A stretch of 64,000 nucleotides of DNA, from positions 6,556,880-6,620,879 of the forward strand of contig ML133383.1 of NCBI GenBank assembly GCA_003864495.1, given 5' to 3'. The translations under genes were made by a program, and so were the position numbers. The notes under the pieces are model-generated. The model was not told the DNA's origin, did no database searches, and saw nothing but the letters and a program-made list of their open reading frames with translations. This DNA is from Nemopilema nomurai. Its lineage: Eukaryota; Cnidaria; Scyphozoa; Rhizostomeae; Rhizostomatidae. Positions 1-10,580 of the stretch are shown here, in pieces (position 1 is the first letter of the stretch; each line of letters opens with the position of its first letter).

Positions 1-3000
1 AACGTGACAAAACCTTGCAAAATTTTAAAGGAGATTTTGACGTAATTAAAGGACAAGTTAGTAATGACCTGGAAAAACTGGTACTTAATTTGCAAGGAAC
101 ATGGGTTGCAAATAAAGCATTGAAGGGCCTAGAGAGGAACGAGCTAAGAAAACTGGCCGAAATAAATCAGAACAACAGCCAGTGACGCACCAAGGAACTA
201 AGCAGGTACTTTTAAAAAGTTCAACAGAAGAAGTGCGCTATGAAGGTCGTAAGCAAAAGGCTTCTATTTCTGCGTATAGAGGTGCAGCATCGAGCGAAAA
301 GGCATCGGGTGTGGGTGAAATCAAACAACTATGATTGGATTCTCAATGAAATCTCGACTTCCATTGTAAGCATAATATGAGCAATCAAGTGATTGACAAG
401 AAGCTAGATCTTTATATTGATGACTTCGTTGCACACAACCAAACAAAACATTTGTAGAACAGAAGCAAGCAAAGCCTTCCTTTGCGCATCGATGTTATTG
501 CTTATTATTGAAAACACGGCAGAAAGAAGAACGCAAACAGAAGCGAAAACGCGAGTCGTTGCTCCATGTCAAGCCGGTTCTTCACGCACGACACATCGAG
601 CTTTAGGCGTCTTTGTATTCTTCATCGAATCGCAAATCACGCTCAACTACTTACAGGCAAGAAACCAACAGACCAAATAACAATCAATGAAACATTACCC
701 AAATGTACGCTGGATTAACGGTAAGAACTTCCCGACGGTAGGCTTCGATAGGGGCTTGCTTATTAGGCGAAGCTTCTTTGCTCTTCCTTAATCCAAACCA
801 CATTTCCTTCGCGGGACTACGAGATTGTGCTTCTTCGAAGAACCTCAAGGCCGGCAGGTAATGGTGAAGATTTATCAGTGGTCTTTCACGATCCCTCTCC
901 AGCACCAACTTTGTTTTATTAAGAGTCTTTGATTGCTGTCTGATAACTGGTTGGAAACTTATCGCCAAACAAGACGGGGGTTCATTGTCAGCCATCACCT
1001 GACAACCGTAGGGCGCGTAGTCCCAAAAGAGTAGGTCGAAGTTTGAGGTATTAAAGAATTAGACAATTCTAAATCCCAAAATAAAAAATTATTCTTTCTA
1101 TTATTCAGGGATAATAAGAAATTATCACAAAGACATCCATTTGGATCAGATCATCCTCCTTAAAGTTCCTAATCGATAAAAAACAAAGTCATCAATCTCG
1201 TCTAGCAATTTGGTGAGTCGGCTAGCCATCTTCTAGCTTGTTCCTCAGCCAGCGAAAAGTTTTTAAGGCAAGTGTATGATAGAAGACTTCTGATGGCATA
1301 TTTCAAAGAAACTAAGGTAGATGATTGAAAAGAAACTGCAAGCATAATCTAGATTTACTTGAACAGTGTTGTGTAACGTGACTAAAACTATTTTCAATAG
1401 CCATGCTTTCACCATAACAATAATGATTATTTCAAAAACGAACGAAAGGATTTCATGAAAGAAGAATTGAAGGAAGAGAGCTTGGTTGTGAAAAGGTTTA
1501 GGACTTCTCTTGACTTTGAAATTCAGCATGCGCGTGGGAAGATGATTTGCTTTCCATGACACTAAAAACGCCAAAATTGAAAACACGGCTTTGAGAATCA
1601 AATAAAACCCTGAAGTTTTCATCAATGATGCCCACGTATAAATGTTTGTAGTCATGGCTCGCAAAGGGAATAAAATCCCACGTGCTACTATTAAGCTCAA
1701 AAAGCCTTCATGAATCTTGGCGTTGTGTACAATGTTTATTGGGGGATTACATCTAATTGCGAGATGGGTTTTTGGCAGGGAGATGACGTAAAGCCCCCGT
1801 CGTTGGCAGTTGAATGCATTTTTGGAATGAATAAATAAAGTTAGCACCTCGCATTTGTGTTGAAGTCTTTATGACTTATATATCGAAACAGGTGTTGGAA
1901 ATGAGGCATCTCCAAGGTGTACTTAACAATCAGAAGAGAATCCACACTCTGATTATTAACACCACATTGCATATTTCCACTGACCACGCGAGATGCTAGC
2001 GCTAAGTTCAACATGAAAATTTAGCGACTTTGTCGTAAATTCCCATAGGGATAGCTATGAAAAAGCCAAGTGTTAAGTTTACTACTAATGCGATCGAAAA
2101 TATTTTCCCGCACTCAGCAAAGGATAATACCTGGTAAAAACTCGACACATTTCAAATAGGCTTTCGGTTTTAAAAGCACTAAGTTTAGCAGCTTAACTGA
2201 CCAATGAGTCCCTGCGGCTCTAAACATGGCTCTTGGTAACGGGCACATGCCGCAGTCTTGAGTAGAAATGCCTTTTAAGAAGTCATTCTCGTTACGTCGT
2301 GGAACGATAAGAAACAGTAAATATCAGGCCTCGCATTGCGCAACAGCTCCTCATTCTCAATGAAATAATATCAGCGAAGCTAATGGAGAGAAGTTCTAAG
2401 AGAACGTGTTAACATAAACTTGTTTGCGGTTACCAAACAATCACCCGACGAAGCCATGTTTCTGGATAAAACAAATTGAGGTTGTCGGCTAAAAAAAGCT
2501 TTCTACCGAGATCACCAAGAATAGCCACAAATGGGATTGACATTTCAAACAGGCAAGCAAATGATTGGCAGAGCGTTTGTGGCGGTAAGGTCATGCGAGA
2601 ATCATTAAAACGGACAAATTAGAAACTGGAACGACTCCTTTTGCAAAGTCTTGAAGCCAATAGAGAAGAGAGGCTTTGATGAGCAGAGGTGAGGTTTTGG
2701 GGAATTTTCTCGGCTGTGGTGAATAAAAAAAGCGGTGGGTTTGACCCGTTTAAACCAAGGCAACAAGAACATATGAAGCGAAATTGACAACTGACTCGCA
2801 AGAGCAACGCGGCAAAAAGTGACGCGGTATACAGCAACGCGGCTTGCGGAGCAAAATGAGGCTTACGGAGCAACGCGGCTTGTGGAGCAAAACGTGGCCA
2901 GCGAGGCTTCACAGTTACCAGCAATGCAGCACTGCGGGGCCTTAAGCTTCGAGAGGTTGACAACGACACATAACTCGCGAAAATGATTCACACAGGATGC

Positions 3001-4274
3001 CGTAAGACCCCGACTGTATTATCGCCAGGCAATAGCGAAAAAGAAAGGGCAAGACAGTGGAATATTTAGAGCCATTTCATACTTTACACCCTGAGCTGCA
3101 TGGCAGAATAAATATCAGGACCGCATCGCAGTATGGACGCTTTTTGCAATCTTCTGCAGGTGATTAGGTAGCCAAAATGTTTGCTTGTTGGATATAAAAA
3201 ACGCAGTGAAATGACGGCACAATTTCCAATGTTACATAATACACCTCTCCTATACAATTTTCTTGCATAACCTATTTAGCGTAATTTGCAGTTCAGTTGC
3301 AGCCCAGACGATAAAAACCAGACGATCAAAGGAGATAACAACTTTCTCATACAGGAGAAACAGCTACCAAGGTGATTGGCTTTAGGGCATTGCCGCATCT
3401 TTATCGCCCATCTTTATCTCCCATCTGAATCCGACCTGCCAGCGAGCGAGCGCCTGATTCTCATGGAGGAGAGAGCAACCAACAATACATTCACCGTTCC
3501 CAAGCACAAATGACGCGCCGAGTGACCGAATGACCATCAGCCTGGGGCTCCACACCAAGTCTTCAGCTTGCTTATCGAAATTTCGTCAGAGATCCGCAAA
3601 TAATCAACAAAAATCATAGCACAGCAAGGTTAGTCATAGAACTTGCAAAGGGAGCAAGGCATGGGGAAGTTTCGATTGCATGCATGTGTGTCAAAGGTGC
3701 AATGCAGCGGAGGCCTCGTCATAAACATCATCTTTGCCTAACAACCGTTGCAATAAAAACAACGCAGCAGAAGCGGGAAGATGGCTGTTGCTTTCTCGTC
3801 ACGCCACCCACCGTTTACGTTTACGGCATTCAGTCCTTCTAGAAACACCTCAATGACAATGAACACAAACTATAAATTCACGCCACCAGGGCTGCGAACA
3901 ACAACAACCGTCTTGAGGCCTGAATACCTCAAGCAGCCGATATGAAATATGCAGCAGATGTTTTCGGCGACCACATGCAATGTAAACAAAAGTCAAGTCA
4001 ACTCCAGTCCTACATCCGTCCTCAAACAGACACTTCTTTAAAGTTATTTTGTTCAATATTTGGATGAATCGAAAGAGACATTTCAAACAAACCAACCAGC
4101 ACAGCTTTGCAATAGCTAAGCAAGAACGCGAGTAGAAGAAACACGAGTAGATAGCACGCAGACGTTAAGAAAGCACGCCAACGTGACAAAAACAAGGCAG
4201 TCTAGAACAGCAACTGTGCTTTGAAACTAAAAGGCATTTCTAACTGGGCATCGAAAAAGTAGGCATATACGTAC
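1..4274. other. Left-edge region without a defensible gene (presumed gene A intron)
   Basis: No exon with convincing splice sites was found. If gene A continues leftwards, this is its intron. Plus-strand frame 3 is open at positions 3-185 with an amphipathic, Lys/Leu/Asn-rich peptide. A second open stretch at about 240-380 contains RVWVKSNN, faintly like the start of a PIF/Harbinger transposase domain; together they may be transposon debris. The minus strand is open from about 1055 to 684 (about 120 codons) and from 1847 to 1263 (194 codons, very hydrophobic). Neither shows splice sites or recognisable motifs, and I treat them as chance ORFs. A CpG-rich tandem repeat lies at 2803-2900. Confidence 0.4.
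2803..2900. repeat. CpG-rich short tandem repeat, about 30-36 bp unit
   Basis: Three units each begin with AGCAACGCGG, at 2803, 2833 and 2869. The second and third share AGCAACGCGGCTTG and a following GGAGCAAAA. The segment is much richer in CpG than its surroundings. The chance ORFs crossing it (repeated APQAAL-like peptides) come from the repeat and are not evidence of a gene. Confidence 0.6.
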
Positions 4275-5285
4275 GAAGAACTGATTGGTGGGATCGACCA
4301 TCATACGTAGGTAATCCTGGTCAAGGCAACCCACGACACGATCGTCTGGTTCCCCACCTCGACCGTCGACATAACGATCCAACATGTCGTGCGCGACTTC
4401 TATGCTTTTCTCGTTAAATTTCACGCTTCTCGTCTGATCTTCGCCATTCGGAACGGGGCTCAGCATCGGAGATACCTCTGGTGTGTAGAAGAATTCCGTC
4501 CCATCAGACCTCAAGCTAACATCGAGGTCGTTGCCTTCACTTTGGGCCTTCTCGTTCAAAATGTCTTGAATCCCTCCCGTTCCATATCCCATACCACTTC
4601 CCTCTCGCGAGTGGGTCACCTTCCTTTCTTCCGCCTGTCTAATATCTTCATAGGCACCATCTCCGTTGCCGTTTTTCTCGAAAGTGCTGGAAGGATGCTG
4701 GCATTGGGACACACCTTCCGATTTGGCGTTTTGGCCGTAATGCATCAACGGGTGCTTCCCTTCGTCAAAGGACATTCTTTTCGCTGGCGAACCAGCCCCT
4801 TCTAGCTCCCTTCTATCTGTTCTCGATGAATTCGAGCCTCCTAATGCTGGCGAAATGGTTGTGTGTGTCTCGGGATCATGATGTTTATCGCGTTGATTAA
4901 ACTGGCTTTTTCGACAAGGTGTTCCTGCATCTGGGTGGTTGGGCGCGTCTTGCAAATTATCTTCATCCTTCACAGAACTAGACGACGTTTTGTTTTCATC
5001 TGGTTTCTGACCAACTGCGTCTTCTCCATCTTCTTCATTGGCAGGAACGGTCGACGATTCGAGAACCGAAGCCAAACAACCATCTTCGTTGAGACCATCA
5101 TCATTCTTGTAAAAGCGGCAACTTTCTCCGTCGACGGAGATAGCAACGTGCGTGTTACGATCGTGATGGCGCCCCTGATCGCCCTCGTCCACACTTGTCA
5201 TGAACGCCAAATTCACTTGGCCTAGCTCGGCTGCCCTCACGTTACCGATGTGTTTTTCCTCCATCTTGCAGTGTTTATCCTCCAT
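4275..5285 (-). CDS. Gene A large coding exon (337 codons; frame open to 5414)
   Basis: The minus frame is open from 5414 to a strong donor (TTC then GTACGTAT, GT at 4274-4273), ending in phase 0. An in-frame TGA lies just upstream of 5414. I place the exon start at 5285, after CTGCAAG, where the frame resumes with ATG GAG GAT. Acceptor and possible start codon coincide there, so it could also be a first coding exon. Starting at MEDKHC, the product is rich in Asp, Glu, Ser, Asn and Gly and looks disordered. Features include a 21-bp tandem duplication (HCKMEDK then HCKMEEK), a Tyr/Ser/Pro cluster (FFYTPEVSPMLSP), and RSVKF at about residue 286 (4416-4430), matching the RVxF docking motif for protein phosphatase 1. 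The opposite-strand ORFs here are shadows. The family is not recognised. Confidence 0.75.
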
Positions 5286-8200
5286 CTTGCAGTGCGGTGA
5301 GCACAGGCCCGATGCTTCGAATGCCGTTAGACGAAAGCCAGCGCGGGCCAACAGGCAAAGATCATTTGAGCATCGACGCCTGCAGACCGTTATGGCGTTA
5401 CTTCCACATGGCATGCACTTTCAGCAATGCCTAGCTCCAGAACAGAAAATCCTCCTATCTGATAAATTTTTACAAACCCTGAATTTGTTATTGACCACAG
5501 CTGACAGGTACTTGGATTCAGAATGGGAGTTTAGCTTTGGCAAGCGCATGAATTCAACCTTCAAAACTGAATGCCACATTCAACTTTTAAATGATCAATA
5601 CTAATTAAGCGCTGGATTCACTTACCGAGTAATCATATGTGTTATACATATCTCATTGAAAAACACTCTATTCGCAATCGCGAGACCATATACACCAGGT
5701 CCAATATACGGACGACTTCTTTTGCGGCTTGGATCAACGGCTTACCCTTTCACCAAAAAATTTTCAAAGAAAATTGCTGTACGGAATGTCGACTCATTCC
5801 TACGATATACCTGCTAGCGGTTAAATTTTGCTATTCTGATAAACAAAGGGAAATTCTCCGATAAAGTTCAAACGACCGTCAGCTGCTGTGAATTTGGCTT
5901 CTGAAAACAGTAGGTGTCAATTCGGCGTTGTTCTACATGACGCTTGAACGCAAACCATCCCGTATTTCGTTGGACTTACTCTGATCAAAAAGCAACCTAG
6001 CGCTTTCTATATATTCTTTGACTTCATTTCTTTAAATATGCAAATATTTTGAAGTAGAAAGGGTTTGCCGGGGTTTCCATCTTCAATGGTTGACGCAAAA
6101 TATTACGAGTGGGCAGAAATCGAAGACAGCAAATTATCACTGAAGCATTTAGGACAGACTTACCAATCTAAAATTTAGGAAAACACATAAAATTTCAAGC
6201 CCAAGATATTTTGTAAAATCAAGAATGGCCAAGTTAGCATAAAATCTTTAAAAATTAATGAGCATAATGCTTCAACGGGCAAGTACATTTGTAATTCGAC
6301 CACAATTATTTCCATGTAAACCTAGGCCTATTTCTGCAATCAAAAGCAGGCAAGTGCTTGAAGTAGTTTGAAGAATTATATTAAGGGCTGTAAGCACTCT
6401 TATCTGTAAAGAATCATCACTAATGTCTGAGTTTCTGGTGACAAACTGTCTATAATCCTGAAGCGAGACCTCGCAAAACAAACTAGTGAGCAGGTGAATC
6501 TAGGATCTGCACCTGCTTCGCATAAGACTTGTTGCTAAGCAACCGGGATACCGTGGCATAAGACGGCTTGCAGCCTCGGAACCATGAACTGCTCACAGCG
6601 AAGCCTGCCCAAAGAGAAACCCTCGCATTGCCTCTGTAGCCATAGCGTTAGAAAAGTGTGCGCTAGACAGAGCGTAAACATGCAAATAAGTGAGCACATA
6701 AGACAAGTACGAACGGAAAGATAATGTCAAAAGGCGTCCTTCACCTAAAAAGAACAACTTGAGGTGCGTGGAGCTATCTTTACCCAGAAGTGTTTGCCAC
6801 TTTCAGTTCCAAATGGGAACTTTTTAAATAGCATGCAGAACCGCAACACTGATTAGAGGGATTTGTATGCGTCCGACTGTCCAGTTAGTGTCCGACCGAT
6901 TTCCTACAGAGCATCAGTAAAGGAAATTACTCTTTAGTTACTTAATAGTATATTGGTCTCAGCGGGACCGCGTTTTCCGTAATATTCTGATTTTGACAGA
7001 GGCATACTTGGTAAGAGCATCTTGTTTATTCAGAAACGGGCTCAAAGATTGGTTCCATATGGCTGGTAGATTTTGCAATGCAAGTTATTGTTCTCAATCA
7101 CCACATTCGTCGTCAGCAAACAAGGAGCAACACAAAAGACGAAAGGTTGACGATACTACACACATGAATGCAGCCAGCGTTGAGCGGTCTAAACAACTGG
7201 ATAGTTTGGAACAGCTGAGAAACAAAAGACAGCTCACCCCAGTCTGCTTCAAAGGGTTCACTTCGACATGCAAATACGGGTGTCGGGAAATTAACTAGAT
7301 TCTGCTCTGCTAATAGCAATACACGCTTTTTTTATAAGGAACCTACCACAAGGCCTAGTTCCAAAAGTTCCTTATTCGTAGGCCTCAAGTCATCAGATTT
7401 TAGTATCAAAAGTTCCTTAAAAGTTCCTTAATTTTCACTGCACATCAATAGGCCTTAACACTCAATAGAGAGAGGGGCGAGATAGACTATGCGGAAAATA
7501 CTCAATGAAGCACTTGATACACGAAAAGCAAACAATCTATGCGAGTATTGGCTGCCAGTTAATGGAACCGGCTTTTCAGCTCTTGATGCTTGCAGATTTA
7601 AAAAAATTTCTTATCTAAAAGTTCCTTAGGGATTTCGTTTTTAGTAGTATGAGTTCTTTATGTATTTCGGCCTTCTACGTGTAGGTCCTTATAAAGTGGT
7701 TCCTTATAAAAAAGCGTGTATTCATGGACGAGAAAATAGCTTTCAAAGTGAAATGAGAAGATGATAAGTGTTTCTGGAGATTTTCTACTACTTTATAAAG
7801 GTAGTGGAACCACTTTATAGCCACTGTCATCATCACTATTGGCAGTTGGGGTCTACTAATCGCTGTAAGGGTCTATCATTAGCAGTTGGGGTCTACCAAT
7901 GGCTGGGTACCAAGGGTGGGGTTTATCCATAGGACCAAGGCCATGGTGATGGGACGTTACCATTGATATTTGTATTGCATTAGACCAAACAGTGAACTAT
8001 ATCTATGTCACTTTACATATTGCACGAAAGAAATTATCACGAAAGACAATAATAATGGTAATAGCAACAATAATAATTATTATAATAATAATAATAATAA
8101 TTGATAAAGAGATCATCTCCCTAGTAAGAAACGTTTTGTGGGGAGAGACGAAACAATAGCCAATCTGATGCCTGAGTTCCTTTTTCAGATACAGTACAAG

Positions 8201-10312
8201 AAATGGCGACATGCTAAAACTGCCCAGGTTTTTCGCTGGCAGTTATGCGAAGCAATTGTTTTAGAGCACAGGGAAAACTGGTATGATCTTAATCACGGAA
8301 AAAAAAGAAAACAAAAAAGTACAATCCTTTGGGCTACGAAGATGCCGACTGATAAGATTCTGGAGCACTCGAGACCAGACATTGTAGTTTTTGAGAAGGA
8401 GAAAAGAACATGCACGATTATGGACATGCCCTTTTGACGCTCGAGTTGTTGAAATGGAGAGGGTGAAAGTGGACAAGTACCAGGAACTGAAATACGAATT
8501 GCAGAGGATTTGGAGCTGCAGTGAAGTAACAATGATCCCAACAGATATTGGTGCTTTGGGTACCATCTCAAATGACAGCCATAAATGGTTTAATAAGAAA
8601 AATCCTAGTATCTACTTTGGAACCTTAGAAAGGCTGTCTTCTTGGAACAGCGAGGACCTTAAATATCTGAATATCTGAGGTTGTGGGTAGCAATTTGATA
8701 TTCAGTCGAACCAAAGCTAGCCATTTTACACTATTGGCGCTGAGACGAGCAGGAAATAATGATGAAATAATAATCAATCAAATTTGATACAATAGATACA
8801 TCATACGGGCTTGAAGGTTCTTAAGCATAGGTAAAAATAAAACTTCACAAACGGGTTGTGCAGTATATGTTATAGTATCAACAAATTCAAAGACCTTGCT
8901 TAAAGTCGAACTCGAGCTTTCGCAATCTTGATCAATTTAGTCGTGATTCTATTATTTTGCTTCTAATTCTAAAGTTTCTTGACATTTTCTAGCTGTCAAT
9001 CAAGTAGAAACAAATGTTTTTTTATAAGAAAACGTTGTACTAGCCATGTGCAAACTTCGTAAATAATTAGTGCCAATTACAAAAAACTTCAATAAAAGCT
9101 ATAATTCACTTTAAGGTGTTCTTTCAACAACCGCGCCGGAAACCTTAGAAAGCACAACCGTAATTGAGCAAGCAAGGTCAACTGGATATTTTCCGCGCTA
9201 CCTAGAAGCTGCAATTACATTTCTGCGAAGAACAGGTCACGTAATCACGTCCATTCGCCATGATGGCGTATCACATAGGTAAATGAATTCAGAGGTGGAA
9301 TTCTTCACGTAAAACTCGAAACAGGAGTCTTGCTACGTTAAACCACAACCAAACCAAAATGAGAGAAACACAGTCGCTGAAACATACCCCAATCATTCAT
9401 TTATAACACGTTGGTTTGGAAATTATTCTACAAACTTTTCATCATTCGAACTGTCAGAATAAACAAGGCGCAAGGGTAGTTTTTAACATTAAAACATATA
9501 ACTTGTTTAACAACTTGAACAATATTCTTCTTTTTCTACAGGGGTTACTCTCGTGGGCTTTCATGATAACACAGTTGCAAAAAATGCCATTTTGTATAAC
9601 GGGCACCCTCAAAACCCCACAACTTCGACTGACTTTTTAAAAAGCAGTCAATACGATGAATTGTAATTCCGTCCTTAAATTGTGCAGCCCTTTTGCGGAA
9701 ATTATGTAAACGAAAGCAAACAAATAACAAACGCCACGAAAAGAACAGGTCTTAAATTTCGTCAAATCACTGAAAATCAAACAGCACTTGAATCAGCAAA
9801 CATTTGTTAATTGCTATCGTTTTCTCCAAAAGTGGAAACCTTCAACATTGAGGGTATTGAACAATACGAAAGAATGGCTCATTTCATAGCAATCACTGAC
9901 CATGGCAAACAGGTTGGCACGTGCTTGACTCTGAAAACATACCTGAGATATATTTTATAAATTAGCTAATAAAGCAGAACAGAAACTACGACTGGTATAC
10001 GTTGGTAGCTAAAACGAGATCAAACGGGTTTAAAATCACCCAGTTTAAAACAAGACGTATTTTTATTGTCATGCAAATTTGTCAAATAACAACAATAACA
10101 ATATAGAAGTTCATTTGATAACAAATACAACTTTTGTTCGCAATAAAACCATTTTGTACTTGACTGGACATCTAAATACAAAGGCCGCTTTATTGAAAAT
10201 GGCCTCGTGACGAACTCAACAAGACGGGAATAAGAAATCTCACCTCCCAATGATCTGGCTGGTCATCCAGTGATAGCAAGCGGAAACCCTCGTCAGGCGA
10301 TAGCATCATCAT
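4275..10312 (-). CDS. Gene A: uncharacterised disordered protein with possible PP1-docking motif (5' part, two exons seen)
   Basis: This is the extent of a minus-strand gene inferred from two exon candidates, 10244-10312 and 4275-5285. The first ends in phase 0 at a GTGAGA donor. The second can start in phase 0 at a ...CTGCAAG acceptor and ends in phase 0 at a GTACGT donor, so they can be joined without a frameshift. Whether they belong to one transcript, and whether further exons lie in the 4.96-kb interval, cannot be settled from sequence alone. The gene should continue left of the window. The protein so far is acidic and hydrophilic, with no membrane segment or catalytic motif I recognise. 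The intervening DNA contains transposon relics and an X-box-like palindrome. If the large exon is instead a first exon, the promoter would lie at about 5.5-6.7 kb. Confidence 0.45.
4416..4430 (-). other. RVxF-type PP1 docking motif in gene A
   Basis: The residues are RSVKF followed by NE. The known consensus is a basic residue, an optional spacer, Val/Ile, any residue, then Phe. The motif sits in a charged, probably disordered stretch, where functional RVxF motifs usually occur. Short motifs like this also arise by chance, so PP1 binding is only a hypothesis. Confidence 0.35.
5253..5294 (-). repeat. 21-bp in-frame tandem duplication at the gene A exon start
   Basis: Two adjacent 21-bp units encode HCKMEDK and HCKMEEK and differ only near the seventh codon boundary. 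Each contains CTGCAAG or CTGCAAG-like sequence followed by ATGGAG, so each can act as an alternative acceptor or an alternative start codon. The duplication makes the true exon boundary ambiguous. Confidence 0.7.
5286..7317. other. Gene A intron or upstream region, GC bump at 6.5-6.7 kb
   Basis: Mostly AT-rich non-coding sequence. The stretch 6530-6670 is distinctly GC-richer and contains the palindromic X-box. A minus-strand frame is open across it (about 50 codons) but lacks convincing splice sites. A short stem (AGCAGGTG at 6489-6496 with CACCTGCT at 6510-6517) flanks the same region. It may be a promoter or an old mobile-element end. Confidence 0.3.
6531..6543. promoter_or_regulatory. Palindromic RFX-type X-box
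   Basis: GTTGCTAAGCAAC is a perfect inverted repeat of GTTGCT and AGCAAC with a one-base spacer. It fits the RFX X-box pattern (GTNRCY, short spacer, RGYAAC), which typically sits in promoters of ciliary genes. It lies 1.1-1.2 kb upstream of the gene A large exon and 3.7 kb downstream of the candidate first exon. Function is inferred only from the motif. Confidence 0.35.
7318..7722. mobile_element. MITE-like non-autonomous DNA transposon, about 405 bp
   Basis: The left end AATACACGCTTTTTTTATAA continues as GGAACC. The right end is its reverse complement apart from one base in the T-run (GGTTCCTTATAAAAAAGCGT then GTATT), giving terminal inverted repeats of about 25 bp. The interior has no coding capacity and repeats AAAGTTCCTTA several times. 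The outermost bases are compatible with a TA target duplication, as for Tc1/mariner-type elements, but no longer target-site duplication is visible and the superfamily is uncertain. Confidence 0.75.
7690..7820. repeat. 14-bp inverted repeat linking the MITE end to downstream sequence
   Basis: TATAAAGTGGTTCC (7690-7703, inside the MITE) has its exact reverse complement GGAACCACTTTATA at 7806-7819, about 100 bp outside the element. This suggests a second truncated copy or an earlier element boundary further right. Confidence 0.5.
7841..7900. repeat. 20-bp tandem repeat, three units
   Basis: Units start at 7841, 7861 and 7881. The first and third are nearly identical (GGCAGTTGGGGTCTACTAAT-like) and the second is diverged. 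A GGGTGGGGTTTATCCAT stretch after 7910 looks like a fourth degenerate unit. Confidence 0.6.
8048..8102. repeat. AAT/ATT-rich microsatellite
   Basis: Imperfect AAT trinucleotide array with interruptions in the first half and a purer (AAT)n tract at the end. It lies just upstream of the LINE remnant. Confidence 0.8.
8138..8678 (+). pseudogene. Non-LTR (LINE) retrotransposon ORF2 C-terminal remnant, frameshifted
   Basis: Two overlapping plus frames (8138-8437 and 8391-8678) together give the conserved C-terminal segment that follows the reverse transcriptase domain in many invertebrate LINE polyproteins. Hallmarks in order are a WR/K region, ILW (about residue 67), RPDIVVFEKEKRTCTI, then KYQELKYELQRIW and an IGALGTI-like end. 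The relic is broken by a single frameshift between about 8430 and 8445: the first frame stops soon after TIMD and homology resumes as DARVVEMERVKVDKYQEL. The catalytic domain, endonuclease and 5' part are absent, as expected for an old 5'-truncated copy. Assignment rests on remembered family pattern, not a search. Confidence 0.8.
8679..10243. other. Gene A intron, no feature
   Basis: AT-rich sequence with no exon I can support. The minus frame at 9545-9730 (61 codons ending in TAA) follows a weak pyrimidine tract, but its phase does not match the 10244 exon. A 13-bp near-palindrome (CGCCATGATGGCG) lies at about 9258-9270. Confidence 0.4.
10244..10312 (-). CDS. Candidate first coding exon of gene A (23 codons)
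   Basis: Minus strand: three consecutive ATG codons (plus 10304-10312) open a frame reading MLSPDEGFRLLSLDDQ and continuing to DHWE. A good donor follows (GAG then GTGAGA, GT at 10243-10242), ending in phase 0. The frame upstream of the ATGs is open for only 13 codons, back to a TGA. The start is therefore most likely the first or second ATG, and a first exon fits better than an internal one. The surrounding 10250-10560 is GC- and CpG-richer than its neighbours, as expected for a 5' UTR or promoter. The plus-strand ORF over the same bases is a shadow. No signal peptide or domain is seen, and membership in gene A is inferred from strand, order and phase. Confidence 0.5.
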
Positions 10313-10580
10313 GCCGAAAATGCTTGTTACGAACGGTCGGTGCGCGACCTTTCAGACTACTCTGCAAGTCTTAACAGCAGGTGATCAACACAAATCCAAT
10401 GAGGCAAAAACTCCACCGTGTTTTCGCAATGAACGTAAATCACCGAAGAAAGTGTGGCCGCTGAAACCATAATAACGAAAACTTCCGCGGGTTTTACAAT
10501 GCGACTGGGCTCGTAACATGCAAGGCTGATTGGCCTAAGTAAATATGGAGAGCATTCGGGTAATCAGAGCGCTTGACTTG
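10313..10580 (-). promoter_or_regulatory. Putative promoter/5' UTR upstream of gene A exon 1
   Basis: This stretch has clearly higher GC and CpG than its surroundings (for example ACGGTCGGTGCGCGACC at about 10334-10350) and lies directly upstream of the first-exon candidate. No TATA box is evident in the right position. The call is positional inference only. Confidence 0.3.

Noticed and set aside
684..1055. Minus-strand open frame of about 120 codons (DYAPYGCQVMADNEPPSC... region)
   Set aside because: Composition is protein-like, but no acceptor/donor pair, start or family pattern was found. Kept only as a remark in the region entry.
1263..1847. 194-codon minus-strand ORF, hydrophobic
   Set aside because: The codons look like AT-rich noise read as hydrophobic residues. 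There are no splice sites, no recognisable domain, and it does not extend beyond flanking stops.
4389..5604. Plus-strand ORFs over the gene A large exon (138, 120 and 134 codons)
   Set aside because: They are shadows of the minus-strand frame, which has the splice donor and natural composition.
9545..9730. Minus ORF near the gene A first exon
   Set aside because: A possible acceptor exists, but the phase conflicts with the 10244 exon and the pyrimidine tract is weak.
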